64,000 bases of DNA from Campylobacter lanienae NCTC 13004 (GCF_002139935.1 NZ_CP015578.1:1488001-1552000), one strand, 5' to 3'; shown: positions 12,334 to 22,897, counted from the first letter of the stretch. Notes: generated from the sequence alone by a model not told the origin. Numbers and translations are program-made.

Positions 12334-13734
12334 CTAATTTAAGCCATCTTGGGTTAATTTTTGCCTTGTCTCTTCATCGCTCTCATACTCAAATCCGCCA
12401 CCAAATGCTTTAAATACAGAGACAATGCTATTTGCCGCTTCTAAATTTGCGCCAGAGAGACTAAGCTTAGCTGATAATAGATTTCTTTGTGAGTCTAATA
12501 ACTCCAAATGAGTGCTATATCCAGCCTCATAGCGACTTTGAGCTATATCATAGACCTTTTGTTGGCTAGCGACTAAATTTGCTGTGCTTTGGGCTTTTAT
12601 CATTGAGTTTTTTCTACTATCTAGAGCCGTTCTAATCTCGCTAAAAGCATTTTTAACCGCTTTATCATAAGCCAAAAAAGATGCGTTTTGATCTAAATTT
12701 GCTAATTCCACTCTATTGTATGTGCGACCAAAATCTATTAAAGGAGCAAGCAAGCTTCCACCTACACTCCATACAGATTGATTGGAGCTGATTAGTGTAT
12801 CTAATTCATTACTAGAGTAGCCAAACATTCCAGTAATTGAAATTTGTGGTAGCCACTGCGTTCTAGCTACGCCGACCAAAAAATTGCTAGATTTTAATCT
12901 CTCAAGTGCGCTTGCTACATCGGCTCTTTTTAGCAAGATATCTGAGCTAACTCCACTTGGGACATCTGGAAGCATCGGTAAAGAGATTGCCACATTCATA
13001 TTGTCATACAATATCTCATTCAAGCTTCCACCGACTAATATCGCTAAAGCTGAATTGGCTTGTGAAATTTGAGTTTGTAATCCGGCTAGCTGGGCCCTAG
13101 CTTCATCTGCGGTTGCTACTGTTTGGGCATATACTAGCTCATCTATTTCACCACTAGCTAATTGCATAGCCCTATACTCTACACTTTGGATATATGAGAT
13201 TAGGGTATCTTTTAAAATTTGCTCTTGTTCTCTTAATGAAATTAGCAAAAAATAGGCATTAGCCACACTACTTGCTAGGCTGATTCTAGCGCTTTCATAA
13301 TCAAATTTAGTAGCATTATATAAAGCCTCACTCGCATTTGCTTGGTCTCTTACTCTACCCCATAGATCAAGCTCATAGCTCAAAACAGCACTTAGAGAGA
13401 AGTTATTTATATTATTCTTACTGCTATCTGCTCTACTATCTTTGATTGCTTGGCCTTCTAGCGTGATATTTGGAAGGTATTCAAGTCTATCTAGCCTAAG
13501 GCTTATTCTGGCTTTTTCTATATTGTTTAAAGCAATGAGCAGATCGCTATTGTTTTGTAGTGATTTTTCGATTAATAAATTTAATTTCTCATCGCCAAAA
13601 CTCTCCCACCACTTCTCATTAACACTATAATAGTCCATCTGATATCTATACTCTTGTTGTATCTCTATCATATCAGGGCGAAGAGAGCAACCACTTATAA
13701 TAGCTGCTATTAAAATTGTTATAACCTTATTCAT
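12334..13734 (-). CDS. cmeC: Outer-membrane efflux lipoprotein (CmeC, NodT/TolC family)
   Basis: A 466-aa outer-membrane channel of a tripartite RND pump. The signal peptide ends in a lipobox (ISGC, Cys about residue 16), followed by two outer-membrane efflux (OEP) repeats rich in alpha-helix. The ATG at 13734 overlaps the cmeB stop by 8 bases, and its GGAG site lies inside the end of cmeB, so translation is coupled. An in-frame TTG at 13746 is an unlikely start. It is the last gene of cmeABC. Confidence 0.92.
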   Translation of the reverse strand: MNKVITILIAAIISGCSLRPDMIEIQQEYRYQMDYYSVNEKWWESFGDEKLNLLIEKSLQNNSDLLIALNNIEKARISLRLDRLEYLPNITLEGQAIKDSRADSSKNNINNFSLSAVLSYELDLWGRVRDQANASEALYNATKFDYESARISLASSVANAYFLLISLREQEQILKDTLISYIQSVEYRAMQLASGEIDELVYAQTVATADEARAQLAGLQTQISQANSALAILVGGSLNEILYDNMNVAISLPMLPDVPSGVSSDILLKRADVASALERLKSSNFLVGVARTQWLPQISITGMFGYSSNELDTLISSNQSVWSVGGSLLAPLIDFGRTYNRVELANLDQNASFLAYDKAVKNAFSEIRTALDSRKNSMIKAQSTANLVASQQKVYDIAQSRYEAGYSTHLELLDSQRNLLSAKLSLSGANLEAANSIVSVFKAFGGGFEYESDEETRQKLTQDGLN

Positions 13735-16700
13735 CTTTTGCTCCAAATTTAGCTCGTTTTCTATCTAGCCACTCATTGAAACTTTCTAATATATAGAAAA
13801 ATAGTGGCACAAAGAATATCGCAATAGTAGATGCTGCTATCATACCGCCGATTACGCCCGTGCCTAATGCGTGGCGTGAGGCTGCTCCAGCGCCGGTAGC
13901 TAAGGCCATAGGCAATACCCCAAGAGTAAATGCCAAAGAGGTCATAATAATCGGTCTAAATCTCATCTTAGACGCACTAATGGCAGCCTCTTTTATACTT
14001 TTGCCTAATAGATGCTCTTGCATAGCAAATTCAACTATCAAAATTGCATTTTTAGCTGCCAAACCTATCAATAAAAGCAACCCAATCTCAAAATAAACAT
14101 CATTGCTAAGCCCCCTAAAATAGGTAAATGTCAAGGCTCCAAATACCGAAAATGGCACAGCCGTTACAACCGCTAAAGGCATTAGCCATCTCTCATACTG
14201 CGCTGCTAAGATTAAAAATACAAATATAAGACCAAAAATAAAGGCTTGAGCCCCTTTGCCAGTGCTACTAACCTCTTGATATGCTGATCCAGCCCAACCT
14301 ATGTTATAATCATTGCCAAGCTCTTCTTTTATAATTCTTTCAATCTCTTTAATAGAGTCTCCAGAAGTATATCCAGGCTTTGGCTCACCCATGATTTTAG
14401 CCGCTGGAAAGCCATTAAACCTATCGACATTATCTGGTCCAAGCCCCCTTGTAAGCGTAACAACAGAATCAAGTGGCACCAAATCTCCGCTTGCACCACG
14501 CACATGGATCAAGCCCAAATCTTCAGGCGAATCTCTATAGCTCTCATAGGCTCTGATATTTACCTTATAAGTCTTACCAAGTATATTAAAATCATTTACA
14601 TAGTATTGACCTATGGTTGAATTTATGGTATCAAATATATCACTAAATGAAATTCCCATCATCTTAATTTTATCTCTATTTAGAGTTAGGTTATATAGAG
14701 GGAAATTTGTATCAAGAGTGGTTCTAACTTGAGTTAAAACTGGACTTTGATTGGCTTTTGCTACGACTCTTTGCACATCGGCTTCTATTTGATTGTAATC
14801 TTTACCGGTTATATTTTGTGCGTATAACTCAAAGCCACCTGTCATAGATAGCCCCATAATAGGTGGTGGCGTAGTTACAAAGGCTAATGAGTTTCTATCA
14901 ACACCATATAGTGTTTTCATAAACTCGCCAGCCATAACAGCAGCCGAATTCTCCTTGCCCGGACGCTCGCTCCATGGCTGAAGAGTGATAAACATCATAC
15001 CCGCATTCTCTCTAAGCGATCCGGCCATCATATCATAACCTGTTAGCGTGGTTACACTTTTTACATTTGGATTTTTAGATACCAAACTCTCTATAAATGC
15101 CGCATCTTCAAGAGTTCTAGGTAGAGTTGAGGCTGGAGGTAAATTTATAATTGATAATATACTACCTTTATCTTCAGCCGGTACTAGCCCACTAGGGATA
15201 ACCTTAAATAGCTCGATCATCATAAATATTATAATCCCAACGCTAATTAAGCTGATAATCACATGACGCAAAATCTTTGCTACACCGGCAGAAAATATCC
15301 TAGTTGAAAAATCAAAAAATTCATTAAATTTACGCACAAACCAAAATGGCGGTTTCTCTTTTTTGCGTAGTATTATCGCACAAAGTGCTGGAGTAAGCGT
15401 AAGGGCTACAAGTCCAGATATACATACAGATACAACTAAAGTTAAGGCAAATTGCCTTTGTATCACGCCCACAAAACCTTCCATAAATGCAACCGGAATA
15501 AATACCGCCGAAAGCACCAAAACGATAGATATAACAGGTGCCATAATCTCATCCATAGCTTTAATAGTAGCTTCTTTAACACTTAAATTTGGTTCTTCAT
15601 GTAAAATACGCTCGACATTTTCTATAACGATAATAGCATCATCAACGACAATTCCAATAGCCAAAATCAGAGCAAAAAGCGTAATCAAATTTACAGAAAA
15701 TCCCATCACATAAATTCCCGCAAATGCCCCCAAAATAGACACTGGCACCGTAAGCAATGGAATAAAAGTCGCCCTAAGATTTCCTAAAAACATATATATA
15801 ACAATCACAACCAAAATAATTGCTTCAATAAAGGTTTTAATAACCTCATCGATAGATACCTTGACAAATTCAGTAGTATCATATGCCACTCTATAAGTCA
15901 TATCGCCTGGAAAACTCTCTTTGAGCTGATCGACTCTAGCCTTTACAGCTTCAGCCGTTTCTAGAGCATTTGCGCCACTTTGTAAAAATATAAGCACAGG
16001 CACCATGCTACCGCCATTAAAACGCCCAGCAAATGAATAACTTTGCGATCCAAGCTCTATGTTAGCAAGATCTTTTAATCTAATAATATTGCCGCTCAAA
16101 TCAGCTCTTACTATAATATCTTCAAATTCGCTAATCTGCGTTAATCTGCCTTCTGGCTTGATAGAATATACATATGGGTTTCCTGTAGATGTCGGTTGTT
16201 CTCCGATTTTGCCGGCTGCGTATTGTGAGTTTTGCTCTCTGATTGCTGAAATGACTTCATTTACAGTTATATTGTAGTGTTTGAGCATTTCAGGCTTAAT
16301 CCAAATTCGCATAGAATACTCTTTATTGCCGATTACAACAGCATCACCAACGCCTTTTACACGCTTTAATTCATCTGCTATATTAATACTTACATAGTTA
16401 GATAACTCTGTATCATTCATCTTTTTACTTGGGTCATAAAATGCCAAAACTTCTAAGATATTACTACTTCTCTCATCTACTTTTACGCCGACTCTACGCA
16501 CCTCTTCTGGGAGTTTAGACAAGATTGGGCTTACTCTATTATTGACATTGACCGAAGCGGTTTGCGGATTGGTGCCGATTTCGAAAAATACATTTAAACT
16601 CATAGTGCCAGCTGAACTAGAAGTGCTTTGCATATATATCATATCATCAACACCATTTATCGCCTCTTCTAATGGAGCGGCTACGGCGCTTGCTATGGTT

Positions 16701-16867
16701 TGCGCATCAGCACCACTATATGTGGCTTGGACGACTATTTGTGGTGGAGTGAGTTGCGGATACTCTTCTACGGCGGCATTTTTAAGTCCGATGAGACCAG
16801 CTAGAACAATTATTATAGAGATAACGCAGGCAAAAACCGGGCGATTAATAAAAAATTTAGAAAACAT
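13727..16867 (-). CDS. cmeB: RND efflux pump inner-membrane transporter (CmeB)
   Basis: A 1,046-aa HAE1-family proton/drug antiporter, like AcrB and CmeB, forming a trimer in the inner membrane. It has twelve membrane segments in two halves, two large periplasmic loops, and the paired acidic residues VVDDAIIV near position 408 in TM4 used for proton relay. Substrates of the family are antimicrobials, dyes, detergents and bile salts. The length is normal. The ATG follows directly after the cmeA stop. Confidence 0.95.
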   Translation of the reverse strand: MFSKFFINRPVFACVISIIIVLAGLIGLKNAAVEEYPQLTPPQIVVQATYSGADAQTIASAVAAPLEEAINGVDDMIYMQSTSSSAGTMSLNVFFEIGTNPQTASVNVNNRVSPILSKLPEEVRRVGVKVDERSSNILEVLAFYDPSKKMNDTELSNYVSINIADELKRVKGVGDAVVIGNKEYSMRIWIKPEMLKHYNITVNEVISAIREQNSQYAAGKIGEQPTSTGNPYVYSIKPEGRLTQISEFEDIIVRADLSGNIIRLKDLANIELGSQSYSFAGRFNGGSMVPVLIFLQSGANALETAEAVKARVDQLKESFPGDMTYRVAYDTTEFVKVSIDEVIKTFIEAIILVVIVIYMFLGNLRATFIPLLTVPVSILGAFAGIYVMGFSVNLITLFALILAIGIVVDDAIIVIENVERILHEEPNLSVKEATIKAMDEIMAPVISIVLVLSAVFIPVAFMEGFVGVIQRQFALTLVVSVCISGLVALTLTPALCAIILRKKEKPPFWFVRKFNEFFDFSTRIFSAGVAKILRHVIISLISVGIIIFMMIELFKVIPSGLVPAEDKGSILSIINLPPASTLPRTLEDAAFIESLVSKNPNVKSVTTLTGYDMMAGSLRENAGMMFITLQPWSERPGKENSAAVMAGEFMKTLYGVDRNSLAFVTTPPPIMGLSMTGGFELYAQNITGKDYNQIEADVQRVVAKANQSPVLTQVRTTLDTNFPLYNLTLNRDKIKMMGISFSDIFDTINSTIGQYYVNDFNILGKTYKVNIRAYESYRDSPEDLGLIHVRGASGDLVPLDSVVTLTRGLGPDNVDRFNGFPAAKIMGEPKPGYTSGDSIKEIERIIKEELGNDYNIGWAGSAYQEVSSTGKGAQAFIFGLIFVFLILAAQYERWLMPLAVVTAVPFSVFGALTFTYFRGLSNDVYFEIGLLLLIGLAAKNAILIVEFAMQEHLLGKSIKEAAISASKMRFRPIIMTSLAFTLGVLPMALATGAGAASRHALGTGVIGGMIAASTIAIFFVPLFFYILESFNEWLDRKRAKFGAKDE

Positions 16868-17938
16868 CTACTCGCCTTTTGTAGCTACGACTTGGACAGG
16901 TGAGCCATCCTTGATCTTTTTAAAATTATCCAAGATAACTTGATCGCCATCTTTTAATCCACTTGAAACTACCACGCTAGTGGCATCTTGAGAGGCGATT
17001 TTGATAGCTCTTTTTGATACTTTGCCATTTTCTACAACATAGACAAATGGATTGACTAAATCTTGTAATACGGCAATTTGCGGTATTTTAAAACCATCTT
17101 TTTGGTAAAATCCATGAACTTTCACAGCAGCAAATACACCTGGGCGAATTTGCGTTTGGTTATTATCAAATTTGGCTTTTGCTTTTACTGTGCCACTCTT
17201 TTCATCGATTACCCTATCAAGAAAGCTTATAGTGCCATTATATTCACTGCCATTAGCTAATCTTATCTCCACAATTGAGTTAAGTTGCTTCCACTGACCA
17301 CTGGCACTTTTTTCATCTATATCTAGCCTATCGGTATCTGAAATTCCAAATTCCACAAATATTGGATTTAGCTTTGTGATTCTTACTAAATCATTATCAG
17401 TAGTGCTCACATATGATCCAACATCTTTGAGCGTATCGCCGATAACACCATCAAATGGAGCTGTGACAACTGAATAGTCTAAATCCACTTTAGCGTTATT
17501 TAAATTTGCCACAGCCGAGCCGTATGCGCTACTAGCAGCGTCAAATTCTTTAGCTGAAATTGCATTTTTAGATCTCAATATAACAGCTCTGTCATATTGA
17601 GCTTTGGCATTTTTGTAAGTTGCTAATCTCTCATTATATACAGATCTATATTTTGCTTGATCTATTTGGTATAGCTTGTCACCTTGCTTTACCGTGCTTC
17701 CTGGAGTGAAAAACTGCTTTTCTATGGAGCCAACCACCTTGCCTTTAAGCACTACATCCATATCACTGACAACTTGACCATTAAATTCAAGAGTTATGGG
17801 TATATCGCCTATCTTTGCTATCGCTACACTAACTGGCAGTGCTGGAACGGCTTGTTGGGCGGTTTGTTTATTCTCACCACAACCTGTAATCATCAAAGCA
17901 ACAAAGCCAAAAGTTAGAATTTTGCCTAATTTTTTCAT
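16868..17938 (-). CDS. cmeA: RND efflux periplasmic adaptor (CmeA)
   Basis: A 356-aa membrane-fusion lipoprotein that links CmeB to CmeC. The signal peptide ends at a lipobox (MITGC); the alpha-hairpin, lipoyl-like domain (VTAPFDGVIGD) and beta-barrel are in the usual order. I chose the ATG at 17938 because AAAGG lies 7 bases before it; a longer frame to 17962 has no ribosome site. It is the first gene of the operon. No TetR-type repressor (cmeR) is next to it. Confidence 0.93.
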   Translation of the reverse strand: MKKLGKILTFGFVALMITGCGENKQTAQQAVPALPVSVAIAKIGDIPITLEFNGQVVSDMDVVLKGKVVGSIEKQFFTPGSTVKQGDKLYQIDQAKYRSVYNERLATYKNAKAQYDRAVILRSKNAISAKEFDAASSAYGSAVANLNNAKVDLDYSVVTAPFDGVIGDTLKDVGSYVSTTDNDLVRITKLNPIFVEFGISDTDRLDIDEKSASGQWKQLNSIVEIRLANGSEYNGTISFLDRVIDEKSGTVKAKAKFDNNQTQIRPGVFAAVKVHGFYQKDGFKIPQIAVLQDLVNPFVYVVENGKVSKRAIKIASQDATSVVVSSGLKDGDQVILDNFKKIKDGSPVQVVATKGE

Positions 17939-17963
17939 ATTATAACCTTTCGAATTTGGCAAT

Positions 17964-17969
17964 ATTATA
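17964..17969 (-). promoter_or_regulatory. -10 box of cmeABC
   Basis: TTGTATAAT on the minus strand, about 26 bases before the cmeA ATG. No clear palindromic CmeR-type operator was recognised. A 64-codon frame at 17940-18134 is judged non-coding. Confidence 0.55.
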
Positions 17970-18156
17970 CAAAAATTTAATAAAGAAAATGTTAATAAAC
18001 AATTTTAAATTAATATTTGGATATTTATTATCAAAAAGCAAAATATTAAATTCAATCTTAATCAAAAATAGGCCAAAAGAGATCAAAATCCCAATTAGCC
18101 TAGCCAAATTCGCAAAATATGCTAAATAGGCCATTTATTTGGCTTTAAATCAAATT

Positions 18157-19539
18157 TTATCTCTCTTTTGAGCTTAAGGCTTTTTCTAGCTCAACGCTCT
18201 TTGGATAGACAAAGATAGTTTTGCGATCAACGCTAATTAACTCTTTATTATCCTTAGCGTAAGCGTGGATCGTAATATCTAGCGGAACATCATGCCTATT
18301 GTCATTAGCTAGGGCATCAATGGTGCTCAATACTACTATTATTTTTTTCTTGCCGCCAGCTTTTAGAGTTATAGGATTTAGTGGTCTGTCGATTGATATT
18401 TTACTCTCATTGACATCAAAATAATAAGAGTGGTCACTATTATCTGTATTTTGAATCAAAAATGTATAAGCATTTTGTACTTTCAAAACACCATCATCAA
18501 GTACTTTAATGCTATATAATTGAGTAGCTCTATTGATATTTAATAGCATATGCTCTTTTTTAGTCGTCATAACCCCAAGCGCAACCACAGCTATAGACAA
18601 TACAACCATATAGGCAATCGTCCTAAATCTAAAATATTTTACCTTATTGCCACTTTTTATAGATTTAGCACTTGTCCAATTTATCAAGCTTTTTTTGCCA
18701 AGTTTGCCCATCACTTCGCTACATGCGTCACTACACTCTAAGCAGTTTATACACTCAAGTTGCATACCTTTTCGTATATCAATATGGGTTGGACAGACTC
18801 TCACACAGGCCTCACAGCCGATACATTCAGCATCTGGAGTAGTTGGCTTTTTACCTAATTTAGTGTGGCCATCATAAATTTTACCACCACGGTCTTCATC
18901 ATAAATCACTTGAATTGTATCATTATCAAACATAACGCTTTGAATTCTCGCATATGGACAGACATAAACACAGAAATTCTCAGCCAAATATACAACATCA
19001 AATACCAAAAACGCCGTAATCCCTATCAAAATTCCAACTAAAAGTTTATGTTCTACTGGATTACTAAGATAAGCAAAAAAATCCTCAGGTGGCACAAAAT
19101 ACCACATAAAATTACTCGCAGCTATGAAAGCTAGAGCTACCCAAATGATTATTGAGATAAATTTTTTAATGATATTACCATCAAATTCTTTTTGTTTGTC
19201 TTTAATATTTTTACGAATTCTCAGGATTTTAGTACATATCAAATCCCTATAAATTACACGAAATATCGTCTGTGGACAGCTCCAACCGCACCAAACTCTA
19301 CCGCCCAAAGTGGTAAGAAAAAATATACTTAAAAATAAAATAATAAGCAAAAAAGGCATCAAATAGAGCTCTTGCATATCAAAAGCAGTAAAGAATAGAT
19401 GAAGTTGCTTTTTATCAAAACTAAGCAAAAATAGATGATTTCCATTAATGCGAATAAATGGAAGCACCAAAGCGACAATCGTAACAATCAAATATACAAT
19501 ATATCGCCGTTTGGTGTAGTGTGTAGGCGTACAAGACAT
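18157..19539 (-). CDS. ccoG: Cytochrome cbb3 oxidase assembly protein CcoG (FixG/RdxA)
   Basis: A 460-aa polyferredoxin-like inner-membrane protein that supplies copper to the cbb3 oxidase. It has N-terminal membrane helices, a WCGWSCPQT motif near residue 85, two ferredoxin-type clusters (CIGCEACVRVCP and CINCLECSDAC), and a C-terminal immunoglobulin-like IgG_CcoG domain. The length is normal. It stands alone here; no ccoNOQP genes are in the window. The starting MSCTPTHY is typical of Campylobacter CcoG. Confidence 0.93.
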   Translation of the reverse strand: MSCTPTHYTKRRYIVYLIVTIVALVLPFIRINGNHLFLLSFDKKQLHLFFTAFDMQELYLMPFLLIILFLSIFFLTTLGGRVWCGWSCPQTIFRVIYRDLICTKILRIRKNIKDKQKEFDGNIIKKFISIIIWVALAFIAASNFMWYFVPPEDFFAYLSNPVEHKLLVGILIGITAFLVFDVVYLAENFCVYVCPYARIQSVMFDNDTIQVIYDEDRGGKIYDGHTKLGKKPTTPDAECIGCEACVRVCPTHIDIRKGMQLECINCLECSDACSEVMGKLGKKSLINWTSAKSIKSGNKVKYFRFRTIAYMVVLSIAVVALGVMTTKKEHMLLNINRATQLYSIKVLDDGVLKVQNAYTFLIQNTDNSDHSYYFDVNESKISIDRPLNPITLKAGGKKKIIVVLSTIDALANDNRHDVPLDITIHAYAKDNKELISVDRKTIFVYPKSVELEKALSSKER

Positions 19540-19649
19540 TGATAATTCCTTATTGATTTTTGGCGTAATTATATACCTTATTATATTAAAATATAGTTAA
19601 GTCAAATTTATTATTTGTTTAAGAAATTTAAATTTAAGTTATTTTTAGA

Positions 19650-19655
19650 TATAAT
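19650..19655 (+). promoter_or_regulatory. -10 box of rpsU
   Basis: TTAGATATAAT (TATAAT at 19650-19655), about 36 bases before the rpsU start. Confidence 0.6.
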
Positions 19656-19690
19656 CATCGCTCAAATTTTAACGAAAGGTGGTGAGGATC

Positions 19691-19903
19691 GTGCCAGGAG
19701 TTAAGGTACATCCAAATGAGTCTTTTGATGAAGCTTACAGACGCTTTAAAAAGCAAACTGATCGTAACTTAGTTGTTACTGAAGTTCGTGCTAGACGCTT
19801 TTTTGAGCCAATGACTGAAATTCGCAAAAAACAGAAAATTTCAGCTCGCAAAAAAATGCTTAAAAGACTTTATATGCTTAGACGCTATGAGTCAAGACTC
19901 TAA
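19691..19903 (+). CDS. rpsU: 30S ribosomal protein S21
   Basis: A 70-aa small-subunit protein beginning [18 protein letters not shown] after a GTG start, matching the length of other Campylobacter S21 proteins. The longer frame from 19679 adds four residues that run through the ribosome site (GGTGAGGA), so I reject it. It is monocistronic with its own promoter and terminator, and divergent from ccoG. Confidence 0.93.
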   Translation: MPGVKVHPNESFDEAYRRFKKQTDRNLVVTEVRARRFFEPMTEIRKKQKISARKKMLKRLYMLRRYESRL

Positions 19904-19909
19904 TACCAT

Positions 19910-19930
19910 AGGCCGCTTCGGCGGTCTTTT
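19910..19930 (+). terminator. Rho-independent terminator of rpsU
   Basis: A GC-rich 7-bp stem with a TTCG loop is followed by TTTT, just after the rpsU stop. Confidence 0.85.
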
Positions 19931-19975
19931 ATATCAAATTTTTGAATTCAGCCTAGAAATTTACAATTGTTATAA

Positions 19976-20063
19976 TGGCGGACAGAGAGGGATTTGAACC
20001 CCCGAAGGCTTTCACCTTACACGCGTTCCAGGCGTGCTCCTTCAACCACTCGGACATCTGCCC
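19976..20063 (-). tRNA. tRNA-Ser (GGA anticodon)
   Basis: An 88-nt class II tRNA with a long variable arm (GTAAGGTGAAAGCCTTC region), anticodon GGA in loop CTGGAAC, T-arm GGTTCAAATCC and encoded CCA. Confidence 0.97.
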
Positions 20064-20209
20064 AAAACACAAAAATAAAATTTGATTAATCAAAACACTA
20101 GCTCTAAAAAGAGCAAGCGTCTTAAAAAAGGAGATTACTATTTAGGAAGCTAGATTATATAGTTACTTTTTTAACATATAATAAATAAAAGCTATTAAAA
20201 CAAATTTGA

Positions 20210-20215
20210 TATAAT
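20210..20215 (+). promoter_or_regulatory. -10 box of moaC
   Basis: TTTGATATAAT (TATAAT at 20210-20215), 18 bases before the moaC ATG, so the leader is very short. Confidence 0.6.
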
Positions 20216-20233
20216 CCACATCAAAGGATCAAA

Positions 20234-20710
20234 ATGCTAACTCACTTAAATGAAAAAAATATGCCCAAAATGGTAGATGTAGGCGATAAAGATACAACCA
20301 AAAGAGTCGCAATCGCTAGTGGTACTATCACAATGTCGCAAGAAGCTTACAATGCGATTAAACAAAACACAGGCAAAAAGGGTCCTGTCTTACAAACTGC
20401 TGTTATCGCTGCAATTATGGGTGCTAAACGCACTAGCGAGCTAATTCCTATGTGTCATCCACTTTATATAAATTCAGTTGATATCGATATAGAAGATATG
20501 CCAAATTTGCCAGGTTTTAAGCTCATTTCTAAGGTTATAACTCATGGCAAAACAGGCGTAGAGATGGAGGCTTTAAGCAGTGTTAGTATCGGGCTTTTGA
20601 CTATTTATGATATGATAAAAGCTATTGATAAATCCATGGTAATTAGCGATATAACCCTAGAATCTAAAAGTGGCGGTAAAAGTGGAGAATATAGGAGAAA
20701 TGATGACTGA
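20234..20710 (+). CDS. moaC: Cyclic pyranopterin monophosphate synthase MoaC
   Basis: A 158-aa enzyme that, after MoaA, forms cyclic pyranopterin monophosphate, the first stable intermediate of molybdenum cofactor. The family motifs [14 protein letters not shown] and [24 protein letters not shown] are present. The length is normal. An AAAGGA site precedes the ATG. It overlaps the start of the following DUF493 gene by 8 bases. Confidence 0.95.
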   Translation: MLTHLNEKNMPKMVDVGDKDTTKRVAIASGTITMSQEAYNAIKQNTGKKGPVLQTAVIAAIMGAKRTSELIPMCHPLYINSVDIDIEDMPNLPGFKLISKVITHGKTGVEMEALSSVSIGLLTIYDMIKAIDKSMVISDITLESKSGGKSGEYRRNDD

Positions 20711-20969
20711 AATTTGCGATTTTAATAATAAAAAACCAGAAATAATCTATCCAATATTTTGGGAATATAAGGTAATATTTGATAGTTTAAGCGATGAAAA
20801 AAGCATTATAAAAGAGTGCGTAGGCGATAGGGAATACAAACTTCAAAGCTCTCACACTAGCAAAAATGCTAAATTCAAAAGCTTTAATCTAAGCGTATTA
20901 GTAAATAACAACACAGAGCGTTTAGAGCTATTTACTCTACTTAAAAAACACTCTAAATTTGTATTATAA
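20703..20969 (+). CDS. DUF493 (YbeD-like) family protein
   Basis: An 88-aa protein resembling the ACT-like YbeD/HP0495 family, with the pattern [10 protein letters not shown] near the N-terminus and a conserved SLSVLVNN-type strand. Its biochemical role is unknown. I chose the second of two adjacent ATGs (20703), 5 bases after AGGAG. It overlaps the end of moaC, so the two are probably translationally coupled. Confidence 0.75.
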   Translation: MTEICDFNNKKPEIIYPIFWEYKVIFDSLSDEKSIIKECVGDREYKLQSSHTSKNAKFKSFNLSVLVNNNTERLELFTLLKKHSKFVL

Positions 20970-20989
20970 CTCTAGCCAATCGGCTAGAG
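20970..20989. terminator. Bidirectional terminator between DUF493 gene and tkt
   Basis: A perfect 8-bp stem CTCTAGCC/GGCTAGAG with a four-base loop lies between two convergent genes. Confidence 0.7.
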
Positions 20990-20990
20990 C

Positions 20991-22895
20991 TTATTTGATC
21001 ATATCTTTAGCGATATTAGCTACATTTGTAGCACTAAATCCAAAATATTTAAATAGCTCATCAGCTGGAGCTGAAGCACCAAATGAACTCATTCCAAGCA
21101 CATTATCAGCAAATTTATACCACTCAAGCGCACTTGCTGCCTCTACGGCTAAAATCTTAGTATTAGGCGAAAATATACGCTTGATATAATCACCATCTTG
21201 CTCGCATAAAAGCTCGAAGCAAGGCGCAGAGACGACATTTACGCCAATACCGCTATTTTCTAATAATTTAGATGCTTCAAGGCATAATCCAACCTCACTG
21301 CCGCTAGCTACTAGTGTAATTTGCGGATTTTGGCTCTCTTTAATGAGATAAGCACCATTTGCCACGCTACCAAATTTAGGCTCATCTAATGGATTTAATC
21401 CCTGTCTTGAACAGACAAAAGCACACGGCGCATTGAGCCTAAGCGCAACCTTCCAGCACTCTACATTTTCCACGCCATCAGCTGGGCGGAATGTATAGAA
21501 ATTCGGCATTGCTCTAAATGTACTAAGCTGCTCAATTGGCTCATGTGTTGGGCCATCTTCACCTACTCCGATACTATCGTGCGTCCAGATAAAATAGTGT
21601 TTAAGCTTCATTAACGCCGCAAGTCTAGCTCCAGCTTTAAGATAGTCGCTAAATATAAAAAATGTCGCACTAAATGGGATGAAAATTCCATACCTAGCAT
21701 AGGCATTACAGATCGCAGCCATAGCGTGTTCTCTGATACCAAAGTGTAGATTTTTGCCGTTTGGATAGTCGCCAAAGCCCTTTAACTCTGTTTTATTACT
21801 AGGTGCTAAATCCGCACTACCACCTATAAAACCTGGCAAAGCGGCGGCGATAGCGTTTAAAATTTTACCATTACTATCTCTTGTAGCTATCTTTTGAGCG
21901 TTAAAAATAGGAAATTCTATCTTGCTAAAATCAGGATTTAAGAGTGAATTTAGCAGCTCTTTTTTATCTTGGCTTAACTCACTTACTTTCTTATCCCATA
22001 AAGCATTTGCCAAATCACCCCTTTCTAAGGCTAGATTAAACCAAAATTTCACATCATCATCTACAAAAAAACTTAAATTCGGATCAAATCCGGCCGCTTC
22101 TTTAGCCTTAGCGATAATCTCAGCGCCAAGCGGAGCGCCATGAGCGTGATGGCTGCCTTCTAGCTCGCCAGCGCCTTTAGCGATTTTGGTTTTGGCTATT
22201 ATTAGATATGGTTTGGTTTTGTTTTTGGCTTCATTTAGGGCAAATTCGATCTCATCATAGCAATGACCATCTATCTTAGCTACCTCAAATCCAGCCGCTT
22301 CAAATCTCACCTTTACATCTTCAGACCACGCTATAGCTGTATCGCCTTCAATAGTAATCTCGTTACTATCATAGATTATTACTAAATTATCCAAATTATG
22401 CTTACCCGCAAGCGCACAGGCCTCGTAGCTAATCCCTTCTTGTAAATCGCCATCGCCACATAAACAATAGATCTTGTGATTTATGATATCACTACCTAGC
22501 AAATTCTCAGCCGATTTAGCCGCCATAGCAAAGCCAACAGCATTTGCCACGCCCTGACCAAGAGGCCCCGTAGCGATCTCTACACCAGCAGTCTCGATCT
22601 CGGGATGGCCTGGAGTCTTAGAGTGAAGTTGGCGAAATACCTTTAAATCATCCAAGCTAATATCATATCCACTAAGATATAAAAAGCTATAAACCAAGCT
22701 GCTAGCATGACCGCCACTAAAGATCAATCTATCTCTATTTAACCAAGATGGATTTTTGGGATTGTGATTTAGATGAGTGCTTAAAACCGCAATTATATCA
22801 GCTAGCCCCATTGGTGCGCCTGGGTGACCTGAATTTGCTTTTTGTACCATATCGGCACATAAAAATCTTATTGTATCGGCCTGTTTTTTATACAT
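20991..22895 (-). CDS. tkt: Transketolase
   Basis: A 634-aa thiamine diphosphate enzyme of the non-oxidative pentose phosphate pathway, moving two-carbon units between sugar phosphates. The ThDP-binding motif GDGDLQEGISYEA is near residue 155, the pyrimidine-domain FGIREHAM near 395, and catalytic histidines are in GHASS and GHPEIE. The length is normal. It starts two bases after the ispA stop. Confidence 0.96.
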   Translation of the reverse strand: MYKKQADTIRFLCADMVQKANSGHPGAPMGLADIIAVLSTHLNHNPKNPSWLNRDRLIFSGGHASSLVYSFLYLSGYDISLDDLKVFRQLHSKTPGHPEIETAGVEIATGPLGQGVANAVGFAMAAKSAENLLGSDIINHKIYCLCGDGDLQEGISYEACALAGKHNLDNLVIIYDSNEITIEGDTAIAWSEDVKVRFEAAGFEVAKIDGHCYDEIEFALNEAKNKTKPYLIIAKTKIAKGAGELEGSHHAHGAPLGAEIIAKAKEAAGFDPNLSFFVDDDVKFWFNLALERGDLANALWDKKVSELSQDKKELLNSLLNPDFSKIEFPIFNAQKIATRDSNGKILNAIAAALPGFIGGSADLAPSNKTELKGFGDYPNGKNLHFGIREHAMAAICNAYARYGIFIPFSATFFIFSDYLKAGARLAALMKLKHYFIWTHDSIGVGEDGPTHEPIEQLSTFRAMPNFYTFRPADGVENVECWKVALRLNAPCAFVCSRQGLNPLDEPKFGSVANGAYLIKESQNPQITLVASGSEVGLCLEASKLLENSGIGVNVVSAPCFELLCEQDGDYIKRIFSPNTKILAVEAASALEWYKFADNVLGMSSFGASAPADELFKYFGFSATNVANIAKDMIK

Positions 22896-22897
22896 TT

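Noticed and set aside
15363-15713. 116-codon plus-strand frame
   Set aside because: Shadow of cmeB on the opposite strand; codon pattern and domains support only cmeB.
17940-18134. 64-codon frame upstream of cmeA
   Set aside because: It covers the cmeA promoter, has no ribosome site and no domain; too weak to call.
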